The notes under the pieces: model-generated
The model's input: only the letters and a program-made list of their open reading frames with translations
Told to the model about the DNA's origin: nothing
Database searches by the model: none
From: Phytopythium helicoides
Taxonomy: Eukaryota > Oomycota > Peronosporomycetes > Pythiales > Pythiaceae
Reading direction: 5' to 3'
DNA: 64,000 bases
Assembly (NCBI GenBank): GCA_024867545.1
Contig: JANFNE010000006.1
Coordinates: 1,262,001-1,326,000 of the forward strand
In this document: one piece after another, positions 61,176 through 64,000 of the stretch
Layout of the letters: every line of letters begins with the position of its first letter
Position numbering within the stretch: position 1 is the first letter of the stretch
Position numbers and translations under genes: made by a program

Positions 61176-61969
61176 ATGCCTTCTCTCTTCGTTGCTGTTG
61201 AGATCATTGGAGCCTCAGAGCTTGGAGACGTGCGACGCGAGCTCTCACTCGAGACGCTGATTGATGTCTTCGAACTCGGGCCGTCTCGAAAGTCAACAGG
61301 TGTTTTCTGCTCGTGGCGATTGCAATTGAATGGAGACGAAGACAGAAAAACTGCAGGAGGAGGCCAATGGAAGGTCGAGAGAGGTCAAGCTTGCGGGCGA
61401 ACCCAAGTTCATGATATTGCAGCACCTTCTGGGGAATTGATTGACTCCTTTGACTCTGTGTGGTCTCACCCAATCGATCTCCAGCTCGTGTGGAGTCAGC
61501 CAGCAAGTTCGCAATCCCTCCCTTCTACCTGGCCTCACCTTCAACTCCAAGTGCGTTTGTCTCCCAATTCACTGCCGCAGTTTAATAGGCTGACGCGTTG
61601 TATTCATCAGCTCATGAGTATTGACAGTCTCCAGCGAACCTACCCATGTAAGGCTAGCCGCTCGTCGCCAACTAGCATCGTTGCGAATGTAACATGACTT
61701 AGTTGGTGCTGACTTTAGACGGGCAAGCCAGTATCAAGATTCCCATGACACCAGGCGAGCGGCTGCTGGAGTTGCCACTAGTTGCTGAACGCCCATCGTC
61801 GACACTAGACTCGCTTGCTCGATTATTAAATTTCGATCCGAGCACGAAGGCTGTTGACACCGTTGTCGACAACAGTCGATTGCCAGCAATGGAGTTCGTT
61901 GGCACTGTGCATGTGAGAGTCGGCGTCATGATGCACGGGTTTGAGGCAGCAGGTGTCAAATGCACATGA
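61176..61969 (+). CDS. B9D2: B9 domain protein 2 of the ciliary transition zone, 3 exons (220 aa)
   Basis: B9D2 works with MKS1 and B9D1 at the base of the flagellum to gate protein entry. Exons 61176-61550, 61611-61647 and 61719-61969 join in frame. Family landmarks: VEIIGASEL at the N-terminus, FCSWRLQL, a GxTQV-like GRTQVHD, the hallmark VWSHPIDLQL, WPHLQLQ, SIDSLQRTYPYG across introns 1 and 2, IPMTPGERLLELPL, and the end GTVHVRVGVMMHGFEAAGVKC. The first intron is 60 nt and open, so an unspliced reading is possible, but the spliced one restores the family pattern. Human B9D2 is 175 aa; the extra length is an insert of about 25 residues near the start. Confidence 0.9.
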
Positions 61970-62172
61970 AACGCAATCTGTGAGTTCATAATGCTTGTTG
62001 TATTTCCTATTGGCCTAGGAACAGCAACGACTAGCCTGACGATCACCACACATCCATGGCGATGCACTAAGACGCACGAATGAAATATGCACCATATGCA
62101 ATAGAGGCACGCTCAGTGCTACCACGAGCGCGACTCCTAGCGTCCTCGCACATTGCTTCAAGCTGGACGCGC

Positions 62173-64000
62173 TTACGACGACCAGCACACATGCTCCACC
62201 CAGTCGATGGCGCTAGTAAAGTGCTCCGAGGAGCCGTCATAGCCGAACTTCTCGGCTGCCTCCTCAATGCAGTCCAAGAGTGCCTGAGCCTTGTCCGTCG
62301 ATGACTTCTCCAGTTCGGCGCGCACAGCAGCGTCCTTGAGGCTCTGGATCTGATCGGCGTAGTAGTTGGCAATGCTCTCCTTGAACTGCTCCTTTGTCAT
62401 GTGCTCCGCCATCGGGGGAAGCTCAGCCGGCTCCGGCGTCACGACCACAGTAGCGAAGTCACCGTTGCCAGTAGGAATCTCGAGGATCTCATTTCCGTCC
62501 GCAGTTGTCGTCGAGTCCACCAGAACAGTCTCAATTCCATCATCCGTCACAACCTGAACAACGTCCTGACCGTCCAAAGCAGGGACGTCAGGAATAATGA
62601 TGGTGGTCTCACCCTCCGACGTGGACACCTCCGTGATGACAGGGGCTTCGGTTTCCAACTCAATTGGTGAGCTCGGAACTTCGATCGGGGTGAAGCCACC
62701 CTCGCCGTCTGGGATTTGAAGGATGGCGCCGTCGCTGGTCGAGATCTCCTCGACTAGTTCGGGAACATACTCGCCCTCGTCGTTCTGGATTTCAATGACC
62801 ACTGTGCCGTCAACAGCGGGGACTTCTGGAACGATCAAATCGACATTGTCGCCATCACTGGTCGGCACAGAGAGAATCGACTCGTCAGGAACCGTAGCGG
62901 CGATCTCCGAGTTTGCAACAACTTCCGACACATCAGATCCACGAAGACCTTGGGACGATGCCTGGCTATCCGAAATCTTCACGGTGAATGCTCCCCCGTC
63001 AGAATCAGGAATCGAGACAACAGCGCTATCATCGGTCGACGAGACAATGTCAGCGACAACAGGAACGAAGTCGCCGTGACCATTCTTCACTTCAACAACT
63101 TCTTCATCGTTGATTTCAACAGATGACTTGCGAATGTATCCGGTAGACGAGTCAGATGGAATCTCCACAACAGTCTGAGCACCAGTGTCCGGGTCCGACA
63201 CAACAAGCACATCCTCGCCAGTAGGAGACTCCACCACATCAGCGATCACAGGAACGAAGTCACCATCGTCGTTCTGAACCTGGACAACAACGTCCTCGCC
63301 GCTAGCAGGCAGATCCTCAGGAACAATCACAGGAATCACATCGCCGTCGGTCGTCGTAGCAGCAACCACGTCCGTGTCATCGCTTGGGATTGAATCAGCG
63401 CCAATGTCGATCGAGGGCGTCGAGTCGTCCGACGGGACTTCCACAATCGTCTGAGCACCCGTGTCCGGGTCCGCAACAACAAGCACATCCTCGCCGGTAG
63501 GAGACTCCACCACATCAGCGATCACAGGAACGAAGTCACCATCGTCGTTCTGAACCTGGACAACAACGTCCTCGCCGCTAGCAGGCAGATCCTCAGGAAC
63601 AATCACAGGAATCACATCGCCGTCGGTCGTCGTAGCAGCAACCACGTCCGTGTCATCGCTTGGGATTGAATCAGCGCCAATGTCGATCAAGGGCGTCGAG
63701 TCGTCCGACGGGACTTCCACAATCGTCTGAGCACCCGTGTCCGGGTCCGCAACAACAAGCACATCCTCGCCAGTAGGAGACTCCACCACATCAGCGATCA
63801 CAGGAACGAAGTCACCATCGTCGTTCTGAACCTGGACAACAACGTCCTCGCCGCTAGCAGGCAGATCCTCAGGAACGATCACGGGAATCACATCGCCGTC
63901 GGTTGTCGTAGCAGCAATCACGTCCGTGTCATCGCTCGGGATAAAATCATCCTGATGCAGGTACGGAGTATCATCGACTTCTGTCTCGTCCGAGTCTTGC
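62173..64000 (-). CDS. Acidic repeat protein with 92-residue tandem units (5' partial)
   Basis: The frame is open from the window edge (64000) to the stop at 62173; the start lies outside. At least three near-identical 92-aa units (276 bp) are present; each reads TTTDGDVIPVIVPEDLPASG, QNDDGDFVPVIADVVESPTG, then VVADPDTGAQTIVEVPSDDS. They are followed by more diverged units with the same beats (DGD.V..IVPE, V.IQNDEGEYVPE, IPDGEGGFTPIEVPS). The composition is Asp/Val/Pro-rich with almost no Lys or aromatic residues, suggesting an extracellular beta-rich, possibly cation-binding protein. The last ~90 residues differ: a helical domain with EQFKESIANYYADQIQSLKD and two Cys (ALLDCIEE, WVEHVC). I do not recognise the family. 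Confidence 0.75.
   Translation of the reverse strand, partial: QDSDETEVDDTPYLHQDDFIPSDDTDVIAATTTDGDVIPVIVPEDLPASGEDVVVQVQNDDGDFVPVIADVVESPTGEDVLVVADPDTGAQTIVEVPSDDSTPLIDIGADSIPSDDTDVVAATTTDGDVIPVIVPEDLPASGEDVVVQVQNDDGDFVPVIADVVESPTGEDVLVVADPDTGAQTIVEVPSDDSTPSIDIGADSIPSDDTDVVAATTTDGDVIPVIVPEDLPASGEDVVVQVQNDDGDFVPVIADVVESPTGEDVLVVSDPDTGAQTVVEIPSDSSTGYIRKSSVEINDEEVVEVKNGHGDFVPVVADIVSSTDDSAVVSIPDSDGGAFTVKISDSQASSQGLRGSDVSEVVANSEIAATVPDESILSVPTSDGDNVDLIVPEVPAVDGTVVIEIQNDEGEYVPELVEEISTSDGAILQIPDGEGGFTPIEVPSSPIELETEAPVITEVSTSEGETTIIIPDVPALDGQDVVQVVTDDGIETVLVDSTTTADGNEILEIPTGNGDFATVVVTPEPAELPPMAEHMTKEQFKESIANYYADQIQSLKDAAVRAELEKSSTDKAQALLDCIEEAAEKFGYDGSSEHFTSAIDWVEHVCWSS
63160..63950. repeat. 276-bp tandem repeat array within the acidic repeat gene
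   Basis: The marker GCTAGCAGGCAGATCCTCAG recurs at 63301, 63577 and 63853, exactly 276 bp apart. Units differ at only a few bases, so the expansion is recent or kept uniform by conversion. Confidence 0.95.

Noticed and set aside
63160..63950. CRISPR-like array
   Set aside because: The 276-bp units are contiguous coding repeats without spacers, in a eukaryotic gene.

Overview
The window is eukaryotic and comes from an oomycete, most likely a Pythium/Globisporangium-type species. Genes are packed on both strands and are often intronless or split by 50-90 bp introns. The clearest lineage marker is a Crinkler (CRN) gene whose N-terminus carries the LxLYLAR form of the host-translocation motif reported for Pythium, rather than the LxLFLAK form of Phytophthora. 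Flagellar genes (IFT139, B9D2) fit an organism with motile zoospores.

Layout. 0-4.2 kb: 3' end of a probable FMP27/SABRE-type lipid-transfer giant, a 13-exon MICU1 orthologue containing a textbook U12-type AT-AC intron, and a small hypothetical gene. 4.2-13.9 kb: a gene-poor, repeat-rich island with the CRN gene, two broken and inverted copies of a Ser/Gly-rich repeat gene, a decayed permease, an ankyrin fragment and several hairpins. 14-16 kb: tandem pair of secreted temptin-like proteins. 16-34 kb: dense housekeeping and signalling genes: IFT139, a WW + C2HC zinc-finger protein, an RRM/Gly-rich RNA-binding protein, a class C GPCR with a periplasmic-binding-protein-like ectodomain, a 981-aa coiled-coil/EF-hand protein, a small membrane protein and a TPR protein.

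34-58 kb: two near-identical palindromic blocks of about 4.65 kb (34.2-38.9 and 53.6-58.2 kb). Each holds two divergently transcribed sugar transporters, giving four copies. Between the blocks lie an ABCC transporter, exportin-T, a coiled-coil hypothetical gene and a 14-exon gene fusing an NTT-like transporter to HEAT/ARM repeats and two cyclic-nucleotide-binding-like domains. Fragments of the ABCC 3' end left in the blocks show how the duplications arose, and diagnostic differences indicate that the two arms of each palindrome homogenise one another. 58-64 kb: a signal-peptide-peptidase-like protease, B9D2, and the 3' part of an acidic protein with 276-bp tandem repeats that runs off the window.

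Exon structures were derived by eye from GT-AG (once AT-AC) sites, reading-frame continuity and remembered family alignments. For MICU1, IFT139, the NTT-HEAT-CNB gene, the GPCR, B9D2, the CRN and the coiled-coil/EF-hand gene, the spliced lengths come out as whole codons with no internal stop. No similarity search or transcript data were available.
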